Shown here piece after piece: positions 24,849-32,262 of a stretch of 64,000 nucleotides of DNA (positions are counted from its first letter, which is position 1; each line of letters starts with the position of its first letter). The position numbers and the translations under genes are program-made. A model generated the notes under the pieces. The model did not search any database. It was not told the DNA's origin and worked only from the letters and a program-made list of their open reading frames with translations. Where the stretch lies: NCBI RefSeq assembly GCF_900177665.1, contig NZ_FXAW01000001.1, positions 372,001 through 436,000 on the forward strand, written 5' to 3'. This stretch comes from Marivirga sericea (GTDB lineage Bacteria; Bacteroidota; Bacteroidia; Cytophagales; Cyclobacteriaceae).

Positions 24849-24879
24849 TTTCTCTTTTCTTTTTTTTTCTTTTCTCTTT
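24849..24879. repeat. 31-bp perfect homopyrimidine mirror repeat
   Basis: Only C and T occur, and the sequence reads the same in both directions on one strand: C at 24852, 24854 and 24859 mirrors C at 24876, 24874 and 24869 around a central run of nine T. Such mirror repeats can fold into intramolecular triplex (H-DNA). Confidence 0.85.
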
Positions 24880-25133
24880 TGAAAATATTTCCCTTGGGTC
24901 TGTGCGTTAGTGAGCGGTTGCATTTCATAGCTCAATTCAAATAAATAGGATTCCGCAAATAGTTCTTTTTAAGAAAATTGTGCGCTGAAATTATTATTAT
25001 AATCAGGATTTCTGATAAGAAATTGAAGCGAGATAAGGTAGTATTTCATAGCTAGATTTTGCAGTATAAGCACAATTTGCAAAAGGCTCTTTACCAGCTT
25101 TCCTGCGTCAGGACAGTAGAAAAATCAATCCAA

Positions 25134-25281
25134 ACATAGTGAAAATTACAGGCATGCGGATGAGAAAGATGCAAGAGTTCGCTTTGCCGGCTACAAAAAA
25201 AATCTCCACCGCAAGCGGTTGTATTTTTTTTGTGCCGCTCTTGCATCTATCTCACCGGTCCTGTGTGGATGCGCACTATGT
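25134..25281. repeat. Very long hairpin H8 (148 bp)
   Basis: Nested pairing: ACATAGTG/CACTATGT, ACAGG/CCTGT, a 17-base arm TGAGAAAGATGCAAGAG (25161-25177) against 25238-25254 with one mismatch, then ACAAAAAAAAT/ATTTTTTTTGT and the CCGCAAGCGG tip. Its outer right arm overlaps GATGCGCACT of the alternative hairpin 25268-25307, so the two folds exclude each other. Confidence 0.75.
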
Positions 25282-25449
25282 TTAAATTAATTTTTAGAGT
25301 GCGCATCGCCAGCCGGTGGTTGGTGGCGTACGTTCGTCTTCGTCCAGCGTTTAGTTTAACGCGGTTTAGTGTTCAGTCTGAAGGTTATTATTTCCTTCGG
25401 TTTTTGTGGTTTGAGATTAATTTCTCGCCATTGCCGTTTTAGTTTTATT

Positions 25450-25482
25450 GCCTGGTGGGTTTAGCCTGCCAGGCTTTTCTTT
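25450..25482 (+). terminator. Rho-independent terminator closing the structured tract
   Basis: Stem GCCTGG/CCAGGC with a 13-base loop, followed by TTTTCTTT on the + strand. Confidence 0.65.
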
Positions 25483-25600
25483 CATGATATCATTAAGAAC
25501 CTAAGGTAGTAGAACGAATTAGGGTATCAGTCCCAAATACCAACAGTCAAGGTTGGATATTAAGCCTTTACAGTTCTCAAAATTTTTCTTAAATTAAGGC

Positions 25601-26032
25601 ATGAAATACATTATATTTATTATTCTATCTCTAATAAGTACATCGATATTCTTTGGTGCTTTGGAATTATTATTTGAATTCCTTCAAGGTTTAGGTTTAA
25701 TATGGAAAATTGTTTCTCTTGTAATAATAGCACTTCTTTTCGCATGGAGAATTATGGTTTTAGTACCATCATTAATAAATGGATTTTTACTCTTACTAGT
25801 AAAAGATAAATCATTTGGTAAAGGGGTTTTAAATAGTTTTAATGTAATAGGAGCGATTAGTACATCAGTGATAATATGGCAGAAAAGTGACCTTAGTACT
25901 GCATCAATTATTAATAACTTAATTTTTACTGTTATACTTCTTATTTATATTAATGAAGTCTACAAAATATTGGCCATTTCAGCTAACACCCAAGAAGTAC
26001 TAGCTTCGGAAAATAGACAAAAAAAACCGTAG
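25601..26032 (+). CDS. Four-helix membrane protein, unknown
   Basis: A 143-residue protein, almost entirely membrane-embedded: hydrophobic segments at about 2-24, 35-60, 85-100 and 105-123. The C-terminus is cytoplasmic and charged (NTQEVLASENRQKKP). No family recognised. It lies between the structured tract and the convergent lysis-like cassette. It is AT-rich in codon use like the other island genes. Confidence 0.55.
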   Translation: MKYIIFIILSLISTSIFFGALELLFEFLQGLGLIWKIVSLVIIALLFAWRIMVLVPSLINGFLLLLVKDKSFGKGVLNSFNVIGAISTSVIIWQKSDLSTASIINNLIFTVILLIYINEVYKILAISANTQEVLASENRQKKP

Positions 26033-26045
26033 CTATAAACTACGG
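26027..26045 (-). terminator. Terminator of the minus-strand cassette
   Basis: Stem CCGTAG/CTACGG around CTATAAA. On the minus strand it is followed by a run of T (seen as A7 before 26027). It serves the DUF5675 operon and overlaps the last codons of both convergent genes. Confidence 0.65.
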
Positions 26046-26218
26046 CCTTTCTTATTGATTTTCTTGACCACCCATTTCATGGCCAAGGACATACAAAAAC
26101 TAACTAATGCTCCGACAGCTGCCAAAATGCAAGTCTTGATAATATCAGCACTTTGCAGATTGACCAGCACGGTGAGCAATGTTCCCCCAGCTGTGCCCGC
26201 CTTACCGTGGACTTGCAT
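26033..26218 (-). CDS. Small holin-like membrane protein
   Basis: A 61-residue protein with one clear membrane segment (TCILAAVGALVSFCMSLAM) and a lysine-rich end (KKINKKGRSL). Its start lies within the last codons of the DUF5675 gene (17-base overlap), so it is translationally linked. One membrane helix with a basic tail next to a peptidoglycan-related protein suggests a holin or anchor, as in Bacteroidota cassettes of this type; not proven. Confidence 0.55.
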   Translation of the reverse strand: MQVHGKAGTAGGTLLTVLVNLQSADIIKTCILAAVGALVSFCMSLAMKWVVKKINKKGRSL

Positions 26219-26864
26219 CTCCTTTGTTTTTTACCTCAGGCAGTGGAGGAATTTTGACCTCATCATCCACTGTCACCTGACTGACCGCAGTCAGGACACT
26301 GGCGCCAACGGTCAGATATCCTGCAACTGTGATTAAGCCAGCTGGCAAAGTGATGGGCGCTCCTAAAATAGCACCTCCTGCAGCTGCCAATATCAAACCG
26401 ACTGTCCGCAATTTTCTAAACAATTTTGGAGTGGGCTTTTTCACCCTTTCTAAAATATTCATAGTTGATTTCTCTTTAATAGTGATGTATATATGATTCT
26501 GTTCCTCTTGAGCCTCTTCAAAGACTTCTAAAAGCCTATCCATGGCTTCACCCGATCGGATTCCTTTTCCTATTCCTGTCAGCTCCGAGACTGGTGCAAT
26601 GCAGCCTTCTAGTTCTGTTCGCGCATCATTCGCAGGATGGATTAAAATCCAACTCCTTCCAGGAACGCTCTTCAATATCAGATGGAATCCCCTTTCATGG
26701 GTAATCCTCTTTTCCATTAGATATCTCCCCTCAGGGATACAACTAATAAAAGGCTGATTCTCTTTCCACGGAAGTTCAATGGTATGGCAGATTTTTTCAC
26801 TGCCATACCTTAAAATTCCATTTGTTCCGCCTGACCTATAATATCGAATAAGTTCAAAACTCAT
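26202..26864 (-). CDS. DUF5675 family protein with C-terminal membrane region
   Basis: A 220-residue protein. Residues 1-135 match the DUF5675 pattern: LRYGSEKICHTIELPWKENQPF, CIPEGRYLM, then ILIHPANDARTELEGCIAP, with His and Cys placed as in L,D-transpeptidase-like folds. Residues about 150-195 contain a hydrophobic stretch (LILAAAGGAILGAPITLPAG), and the tail is polar. It starts 9 bases after the upstream gene. The family is common in Bacteroidota prophage and mobile regions. A cell-wall role is inferred from the fold only. Confidence 0.75.
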   Translation of the reverse strand: MSFELIRYYRSGGTNGILRYGSEKICHTIELPWKENQPFISCIPEGRYLMEKRITHERGFHLILKSVPGRSWILIHPANDARTELEGCIAPVSELTGIGKGIRSGEAMDRLLEVFEEAQEEQNHIYITIKEKSTMNILERVKKPTPKLFRKLRTVGLILAAAGGAILGAPITLPAGLITVAGYLTVGASVLTAVSQVTVDDEVKIPPLPEVKNKGDASPR

Positions 26865-26873
26865 TACCCAATT

Positions 26874-27644
26874 CTATAAAGGTCCAGGAATGGTATTGTT
26901 AATCTCCACCAATGCAAGGGCATTGAATGCACCGTTTTTAAGCGGGTACATAGTCCCATTCACCTCCTGAAGGAATTCTACTCCAAAAAGCAAAAAGATA
27001 GGTTCTTTTCCACCAGAAGGAACTGTAGCTGTTAAAGTAATTGCAGCTTCAGTTTGAGGACCAATAGCAATTTCACTGCTTTCATCAGTGCCCAGACTGA
27101 ACGTTTCCTCTGCAAAATCCACTTTACTTGCGGCTGATACCAATCGCATATGCGATGCGCCTGATGGTGCTGCAAAAGTGTTCTGTGGAATAAATCCCGG
27201 AATATTTACCGTTGCTTCACCAGTTGCTCGATCAATAGCAGCCGAAAAAGGCGCATACATGGTCGCATTCAGTTTTCCGCTTTGATTGAACTCAAAGCCC
27301 TTCAGTATTTCAATATCACCGTCAGTAGCCATTCTTTCGCCTCTATCGTTGGATGTATCGCTTTTCACGACCTTCACCATTTCTCGAGTCATTCGGCTGG
27401 CCACTCGGCCATCAGCAGCTTTCAAAAGCAAAGGACGAACAGAAGTTCTCAAAAGCCGTCCAGCTTTTCCAGCTCTCCCAAATTCAGCGCCATTTTCTCG
27501 AGTCCTTTGGAAAGCTGGATCATTCTTCATCCGCTCTTTGTCAATGCCTCCTTTTTCCCTAGCCAGATAGCCATCTTTCGTTTTGTAAAAAGACAGATCC
27601 CCGATCTTGCCTTTCAGTTTGATTATTCCTTTTTGTCTTGCCAT
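26874..27644 (-). CDS. Conserved Bacteroidota hypothetical protein of mobile regions
   Basis: A 256-residue protein starting MARQKGIIKLKGKIGDLSFY, followed by KDGYLAREKGGI and NDPAFQRTRENGAEFGRAGKAG. I recall this pattern as a widespread Bacteroidota hypothetical, similar in style to DUF6266. The C-terminal part is beta-rich (TEAAITLTATVPSGGKEPIFLLF). The frame extends to 27674, but the ATG at 27644 matches the family start. It leads an operon with DUF5675 and the holin-like protein. Function unknown. Confidence 0.7.
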   Translation of the reverse strand: MARQKGIIKLKGKIGDLSFYKTKDGYLAREKGGIDKERMKNDPAFQRTRENGAEFGRAGKAGRLLRTSVRPLLLKAADGRVASRMTREMVKVVKSDTSNDRGERMATDGDIEILKGFEFNQSGKLNATMYAPFSAAIDRATGEATVNIPGFIPQNTFAAPSGASHMRLVSAASKVDFAEETFSLGTDESSEIAIGPQTEAAITLTATVPSGGKEPIFLLFGVEFLQEVNGTMYPLKNGAFNALALVEINNTIPGPL

Positions 27645-27825
27645 AATTGAAAAATATATTTGATGAGCAGGCAAAGTATTCTCTCAAATAGCGTTTGTCA
27701 AAAACTGACTTCCGTCAAAGGTCATGTTGTCTTAATTGGTAATTATTGTCGGTATAGCTTTCAAGAAATTGGCTATATTAGTGTATAGCATCCTTATGGA
27801 TACAGTATAGATAAAGTATGAAGTA

Positions 27826-28023
27826 ATGATATTAAAAAGAACCGTCATATACCCAAAGGATATTCAGCGCATAACAGGTAAGAGCGAACGCACCGGAAGA
27901 AGGTTATTAGAGAAGATTCGGGAGAAAAGAGGAAAAGAAAAACACCAGCTCATAACAGTTTCCGAGTTCGCAGATTACACTGGAATAGATGCTGAAACAG
28001 TCCAAGAATACCTCACAGATTAA
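27826..28023 (+). CDS. Small DNA-binding-like protein
   Basis: A 65-residue basic protein: VIYPKDIQRITGKSERTGRRLLEKIREKRG, then QLITVSEFADYTGIDAETVQEYL. The first helix pair looks like a helix-turn-helix and the second half like a short winged or coiled helix. Similar small proteins are common in Bacteroidota genomes. It lies 230 bases from attR, where a second excision factor might sit. The regulatory role is a guess. Confidence 0.6.
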   Translation: MILKRTVIYPKDIQRITGKSERTGRRLLEKIREKRGKEKHQLITVSEFADYTGIDAETVQEYLTD

Positions 28024-28176
28024 GCCAAATATTTAGGTTCTAATCCAGAAATTTCTCGCCTTTTATTCATAAAATTTGCCCTTTTTTGCGTATATTTAAT
28101 ATATCAAAGAAGAGTTCTTTGGCAGTTTTAGCTTCAAAAGTAGCCTACAAATGGCGGTTATTTCAAATAAATAATT

Positions 28177-28194
28177 TGTGCCCTATTTGTGCCC
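28177..28194 (+). repeat. Arm-type integrase repeat, right end
   Basis: TGTGCCCTATTTGTGCCC, identical to 4445-4462 near the left end, placed 59 bases before the right core site. It contains two TTTGTGCCC-type sites in the same orientation. Between 28024 and here I see nothing else. Confidence 0.65.
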
Positions 28195-28253
28195 CTTTTA
28201 AAAGGAACAAAAGCAACTTTCTATAAATCAGTAAGATACATAAATGGCATGTG

Positions 28254-28269
28254 ATCCTGAACGGATCAC
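28254..28269 (+). repeat. attR core
   Basis: ATCCTGAACGGATCAC, a copy of the tRNA-Arg 3' end with no tRNA body attached. It marks the right boundary of the island. Confidence 0.9.
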
Positions 28270-28274
28270 TATCC

Positions 28275-28308
28275 AAGCCTTGCAATCTGTTTTGCAAGGC
28301 TTTTTTTT
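28275..28308 (+). terminator. Original tRNA-Arg terminator, displaced by the island
   Basis: Perfect 11-bp stem AAGCCTTGCAA/TTGCAAGGCTT followed by eight T. Its place directly after attR shows that it used to end the tRNA-Arg transcript. Confidence 0.8.
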
Positions 28309-28402
28309 ATGTAAAAATTTTATCTGAATTCTAACGGAGTGCTATTTATAAATTCAGAAAAGTATAGGGCTTAAATTGATTTCAGGACGAGAAAAGAGTA
28401 TG

Positions 28403-28433
28403 AAAAAAGCCTATCCAAATTCATTGATAGGCC
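28403..28433 (-). terminator. mutS2 terminator
   Basis: On the minus strand, GCCTATC/GATAGGC pair around a 10-base loop and are followed by six T. It lies about 50 bases after the mutS2 stop codon. Confidence 0.75.
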
Positions 28434-28482
28434 TGTATTTTCATTTTGTAATTCTGTTTAGCAGATATTAGAATGTTAGATC

Positions 28483-30879
28483 TTAGCTGAGCCCAACCAA
28501 TGTAATTCCGTCTCCGCCTCTTTCTACATGCTCGTTTCTCAACGATTTAACATAATTATATTGTCTTAAATAGTCTCTTATAAACTTTCGCAAAATCCCA
28601 TCGCCTCTTCCGTGCAGTATGCTGACTTCACCATAGCCTAGCACCATGGCATCATCAACGAATCGGTCCACCGCTTGGATCGCCTCTTCTGCGCGCAGTC
28701 CTCTAACATCTATTTGATGTTTGAAATTCGTGCTTCGCTCTATCATTCCAGTAGATGATCCAGAGTAGGTTTTCTTCTTTTCTTTTTTGATCGCGGTATT
28801 GGACATCCGTTCTAATCGATTAAGCTTTATCTTGGATTTAAGCTCTCCTAGCATAATTTCAGCTTCTTTTTGTCCTAAAGCTAGCACCTCACCAATCGTA
28901 TCTTGATCTTTTATTTTTACAAAATCTCCCACTTTAATACTGCCTTCTGCAGGTTTGTAACTTGGTTTGCTAGGTTTGTTTTCTTTCTTTTCAGTAGAAA
29001 GCGCCATTTTTTCATCGTAATCACTAAGTTGTTTACGAGCTTTTTTAGTGCGTTCTTTTTCAGCTTGCGATTCTTTAATTTCTCTAATGGCTTGCTCCAC
29101 TCTTTTATTAGCTTCCTTAATAATAGATTTAGCTTCTTGCTTTGCTTCTATGATGATTTGCTTTTTTTGAGTTTTTAGAAATTCATTAAGCTCGTCATAG
29201 TCTTGGGCGCTTTTTTCAAGGTGGCCCTCTCTTTTTTGAATTTCTTTAATCTTATTCTCGAGCTCTCTTTTTTCTTTTCCTAACTGGTTGAGAAGTTTGT
29301 CATAATTGACCCGCTCTGTCCCAATTTTACTTTTAGCTTTATTCAAAATAGTAGGAGGGATGCCCATTTTTTCAGCTACTTCTATGGCAAATGAACTTCC
29401 TGGCTTGCCAATTTCTAATTCATATAGTGGCTCCAGGTTGCGTTCATCAAATTTCATAGCCCCATTGATGACATTCTGGTTTTTTACTGCAAAATTTTTG
29501 ATGTTGTCGTAATGTGTAGTGATGACTCCAAAAGCCTTTTGAGCGTACAATTCCTCTAATATTGATTCTGCTATTGCACCTCCAAATCTGGGCTCAGTGC
29601 CTGTTCCGAATTCGTCAATCAAAAACAAGGTTTGTTTATTAGAATTCAGAAGGAAATTTTTCATGTTTTGGAGATGAGAACTATACGTACTCAAATCATT
29701 TTCGATGCTTTGCTGATCTCCTATGTCGATAAATAGATTTGAAAATATGCCACACTTACTGTCTGGATGAACAGGAATGAGTAAGCCACATTGCAACATA
29801 AATTGCAAAAGCCCCACGGTTTTTAAAGCCACTGATTTACCCCCTGCATTAGGTCCTGAAATAATTAGAATTCTTTTATCCCCTTTCAACTGGATGGACA
29901 ATGGAATTACTTTCTTGTTGTTTTCAGCTAAACTCAATTTCAGTAATGGATGCTCAGCATTTCTATATTCAATTATTCTAGAATTTTCTAACTGAGGAAG
30001 CACAGCACCAATTTTTTGAGCAAATCTTGCTTTGGCCCTAATGAAATCTACTATGGCTAAAAACCGATAGGCTTTTTCCAGATTTTCTAGCTCAGGTTTT
30101 ACCAATGCGGTCAATTGGGTCAAGATTTTAACAATCTCCCTGCGTTCTGCGTACTGCAGTTCTCTTACTTCATTGTTTAGTTCTAAGGCTTCAGTAGGTT
30201 CAATATAAACCGTTTGACCAGTACCTGATTGATCGTGAATAAAGCCTTTTACTCTTCTTTTGTACTCAGCTAGGACAGGGATCACAATTCTTCCGTCACG
30301 GACGGTTATAGAAGCATCTTCAGGAGTGTATTTATTGGCAGAGGCTTGTTTATAGATTTTTTCGACTTGCCTTCGCAGCTGTGCTTGTGCTTTGAATATA
30401 TCGCTTCGAATTTGCTGCAGTGCTGGACTTGCATTATTTCTTAAACTACCTCTTTCATCGATTTTAGCATCAATGGCTTTGTATAAGGCTGGTTCAAGAT
30501 CTACTGCTTTTCTCAAACTAAAGAGATGGGGATACTCTTTTTCAAATTCATCAAAAAAAGAAATGCAATCTAATATCGTTTTTAGACTTAGTTTCAAATC
30601 AAAAAATTCTTCTTCTGTGAAGAAAGCGCCATTGACTTTAGCTCTTTTTATAAAATGGCTTACATCTATGAAGTTTCCTGAAGGAAAATATTCTCCTGAT
30701 TGAAAAATTTTCAGAAATTCGTTAGTTTGCAATAGGAGAGGTTCAAGCTTTTCAAATTTTCGGATGAAAGCCATTTTTTCCACTATAGCTTGACCTAAAT
30801 TACTGCTGCACTCAGCAGATATCAATTCTCTTATTTTATCAAAACCAATTCTTTGCTCAAAATCCAGGGGTAAAATCAT
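28483..30879 (-). CDS. mutS2: Endonuclease MutS2
   Basis: A 798-residue protein of usual MutS2 length. There is no mismatch-recognition domain I; it begins with the core/lever helices (DFEQRIGFDKIRELI). The ATPase holds Walker A SGPNAGGKS, then FLIDEFGTGTEP (Walker B) and the helix-turn-helix dimer region. A long coiled coil (about 510-620) is followed by a KOW-like segment and the C-terminal Smr domain (IDVRGLRAEEAIQAVDRF, ILHGRGDGILRKFI). MutS2 suppresses recombination and splits collided ribosomes in other bacteria. The gene stops 15 bases after a lipoprotein gene and probably shares its transcript. Confidence 0.95.
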   Translation of the reverse strand: MILPLDFEQRIGFDKIRELISAECSSNLGQAIVEKMAFIRKFEKLEPLLLQTNEFLKIFQSGEYFPSGNFIDVSHFIKRAKVNGAFFTEEEFFDLKLSLKTILDCISFFDEFEKEYPHLFSLRKAVDLEPALYKAIDAKIDERGSLRNNASPALQQIRSDIFKAQAQLRRQVEKIYKQASANKYTPEDASITVRDGRIVIPVLAEYKRRVKGFIHDQSGTGQTVYIEPTEALELNNEVRELQYAERREIVKILTQLTALVKPELENLEKAYRFLAIVDFIRAKARFAQKIGAVLPQLENSRIIEYRNAEHPLLKLSLAENNKKVIPLSIQLKGDKRILIISGPNAGGKSVALKTVGLLQFMLQCGLLIPVHPDSKCGIFSNLFIDIGDQQSIENDLSTYSSHLQNMKNFLLNSNKQTLFLIDEFGTGTEPRFGGAIAESILEELYAQKAFGVITTHYDNIKNFAVKNQNVINGAMKFDERNLEPLYELEIGKPGSSFAIEVAEKMGIPPTILNKAKSKIGTERVNYDKLLNQLGKEKRELENKIKEIQKREGHLEKSAQDYDELNEFLKTQKKQIIIEAKQEAKSIIKEANKRVEQAIREIKESQAEKERTKKARKQLSDYDEKMALSTEKKENKPSKPSYKPAEGSIKVGDFVKIKDQDTIGEVLALGQKEAEIMLGELKSKIKLNRLERMSNTAIKKEKKKTYSGSSTGMIERSTNFKHQIDVRGLRAEEAIQAVDRFVDDAMVLGYGEVSILHGRGDGILRKFIRDYLRQYNYVKSLRNEHVERGGDGITLVGLS

Positions 30880-30894
30880 AAACGTATTGAGGCT

Positions 30895-31248
30895 TTACTT
30901 GCTCTTCTTTTTTGCATTTTCTACTTGATCTCTAAGGCTTACCGTATCGATAACGATATCGTAAACAGCTTCTAATTTATCGGGATGATCGAGGTAATAT
31001 TTAAAACTTTCTTTATAAATAGAGTCAGTGGTATTGTGATCATCAAAAATTTTTAATTCGTAGTGTTTTAAAACTACTTTTGCCGAATCTAGGGTTAAAC
31101 CAATATTGGCTGCTTTATGTTCTGCTAAATAGATATCCGAAAGAATTAACGCCATTTTTTCAGGGGGTAATATACCTTTTGGCTGTTCTTCTTTTCCACT
31201 ACAGGAAACTATTGTTAATATTGCGATGATGTAGATAAGTTTTCTCAT
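30895..31248 (-). CDS. DUF4296 domain lipoprotein
   Basis: A 117-residue lipoprotein. The signal ends in LTIVSCSG, a lipobox with Cys17. The mature part PPEKMALILSDIYLAEHKAAN is the DUF4296 signature, found in Bacteroidota only. The frame opens at 31320, but the ATG at 31248 gives the proper signal peptide. It lies just upstream of mutS2 and is divergent from the DUF58 gene. Function unknown, located in the inner or outer membrane. Confidence 0.85.
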   Translation of the reverse strand: MRKLIYIIAILTIVSCSGKEEQPKGILPPEKMALILSDIYLAEHKAANIGLTLDSAKVVLKHYELKIFDDHNTTDSIYKESFKYYLDHPDKLEAVYDIVIDTVSLRDQVENAKKKSK

Positions 31249-31383
31249 TTTTATATTAATATTACAATTGGCTTCATCAAATTCGTTGCCAATTATATTT
31301 TTGTAAACTGATAATGACATTTATCGTTATCTTTTTCGTTTGCGTCTTATGGACTGCAAAATTAACAATTTAAAAGACCTATT

Positions 31384-32262
31384 ATGAGGGAGCTGTTTAA
31401 AAAGCTTCGAAAATATGAAATAAAAATCCGGAAAGCGGTTAATAATCAAATGCAGGGAGACTTTCATTCTGTGTTTAAGGGCTCCGGATTAGAGTTTGAT
31501 GATGTTCGTCCTTATCAATATGGGGATGATGTGCGAACTATTGACTGGAATGTTTCTGCAAAAGGACATGGTACATTTGTTAAAACCTTTAAGGAAGACA
31601 AAGAGCAAAGTGTTTACTTTCTGATTGATGTAAGTGCTTCGCAGGAGATTGGATTGGAGGGACAGCAAAAATCTGATATCGCCAAAGAGATAGCGGGAAT
31701 TCTGTGTATTTCAGCATTAAAAGAGGGTAGTCAAGTAGGTATGGTCGGTTATTCCGATGAACGAGAGTTATATGTTAAGCCTGGAAAAGGACAAAAGCAC
31801 GGATACTATGCAATCACTAGACTTTTTGATTTAAAGGCAAAATCTTTAAAAACCAGTCTAGATAAAGGGCTTTCTTATCTCTTAGGATTAGTGAAAAGAA
31901 GAAGTGTTATATTTCTTATTAGTGATTTTGTGGATGAAGGATATGAACATCATCTAAAAGCCTTGGCTCGCAAGCATGACTTAATAGTGATTCACATCAA
32001 AGATAAGTTGGAAACGGATTTACCAATGTTGGGTATAGTTCCGATCAAAGATAAAGAGACTGGCAAAACCAGGTGGGTGAATACTTCAAGTGCTACTTTT
32101 AAAAAGCATTTTCAGCAAAAAAACAAAGACTATTCAGCCGAATTACATGATATTTGTAAGCGTAATCAAGCAGATTATTTGCTTATTGATACGCAAGAAG
32201 ACTATACAGCAAAATTAATCAAACTATTTAAAATCAGGAATTTAAGCAAGAAAAAAGCATGA
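31384..32262 (+). CDS. DUF58 domain protein of the Bat operon
   Basis: A 292-residue cytoplasmic protein. FHSVFKGSGLEFDDVRPYQ and GDDVRTIDWNVSAKG form the DUF58 signature. After that comes a von Willebrand-like fold with VYFLIDVSASQEIG (metal site DxSxS). In the Bacteroides aerotolerance (Bat) and MoxR systems such proteins work with a MoxR chaperone and VWA proteins. No moxR lies directly upstream here. The stop overlaps the next gene by ATGA. Confidence 0.9.
   Translation: MRELFKKLRKYEIKIRKAVNNQMQGDFHSVFKGSGLEFDDVRPYQYGDDVRTIDWNVSAKGHGTFVKTFKEDKEQSVYFLIDVSASQEIGLEGQQKSDIAKEIAGILCISALKEGSQVGMVGYSDERELYVKPGKGQKHGYYAITRLFDLKAKSLKTSLDKGLSYLLGLVKRRSVIFLISDFVDEGYEHHLKALARKHDLIVIHIKDKLETDLPMLGIVPIKDKETGKTRWVNTSSATFKKHFQQKNKDYSAELHDICKRNQADYLLIDTQEDYTAKLIKLFKIRNLSKKKA

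Larger units (their letters stand above)
24022..25482 (+). other. Structured non-coding tract, candidate large RNA or ssDNA element
   Basis: About 1.45 kb without a credible gene but packed with inverted repeats. H1 is 24022-24160 (outer GCACTTGGGCT/AGCCCAAGTGC, inner GCTTTAAATA/TATTTAAAGC). H2 is 24166-24234 (GGCAACC/GGTTGCC). H3 is 24279-24346 (TGGTTTTTA/TAAAAACCA). H4 is 24455-24499. H6 is 24731-24831, H8 is 25134-25281, and H9 is GATGCGCACT/AGTGCGCATC at 25268-25307. Loops are shared within pairs: H2 with H4, and H6 with H8. The first part is much richer in GC than the flanks. A terminator closes the tract at 25450-25482, which favours transcription on the + strand. Identity unknown; short ORFs within it look like chance. 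Confidence 0.6.
4331..28269 (+). mobile_element. Integrated genomic island in tRNA-Arg, about 23.9 kb
   Basis: The island is bounded by a 16-bp direct repeat, ATCCTGAACGGATCAC. The left copy is the end of tRNA-Arg; the right copy at 28254-28269 stands alone and is followed by a strong terminator that was probably the original tRNA terminator. A tyrosine integrase lies just inside the left end. Regulatory and replication genes follow, then defence-like and envelope cargo. No relaxase, coupling protein, conjugation pilus gene or phage structural gene is visible. The layout (integrase, regulator, initiator with internal origin, helicase loader, cargo) resembles a phage satellite or a mobilisable element that depends on a helper. 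The boundaries are seen directly; the lifestyle is inferred. Confidence 0.88.

Noticed and set aside
24722-24935. Two short overlapping minus-strand reading frames
   Set aside because: They run through the hairpin and the mirror repeat and give low-complexity Lys-rich peptides; not real genes.
25134-25281. Retron msr-msd RNA
   Set aside because: The long hairpin looks msd-like, but no reverse transcriptase gene lies on either side and the a1/a2 arrangement is not evident.
25230-25442. 70-codon frame within the structured tract
   Set aside because: Arg/Phe-rich composition and position inside hairpins indicate chance.
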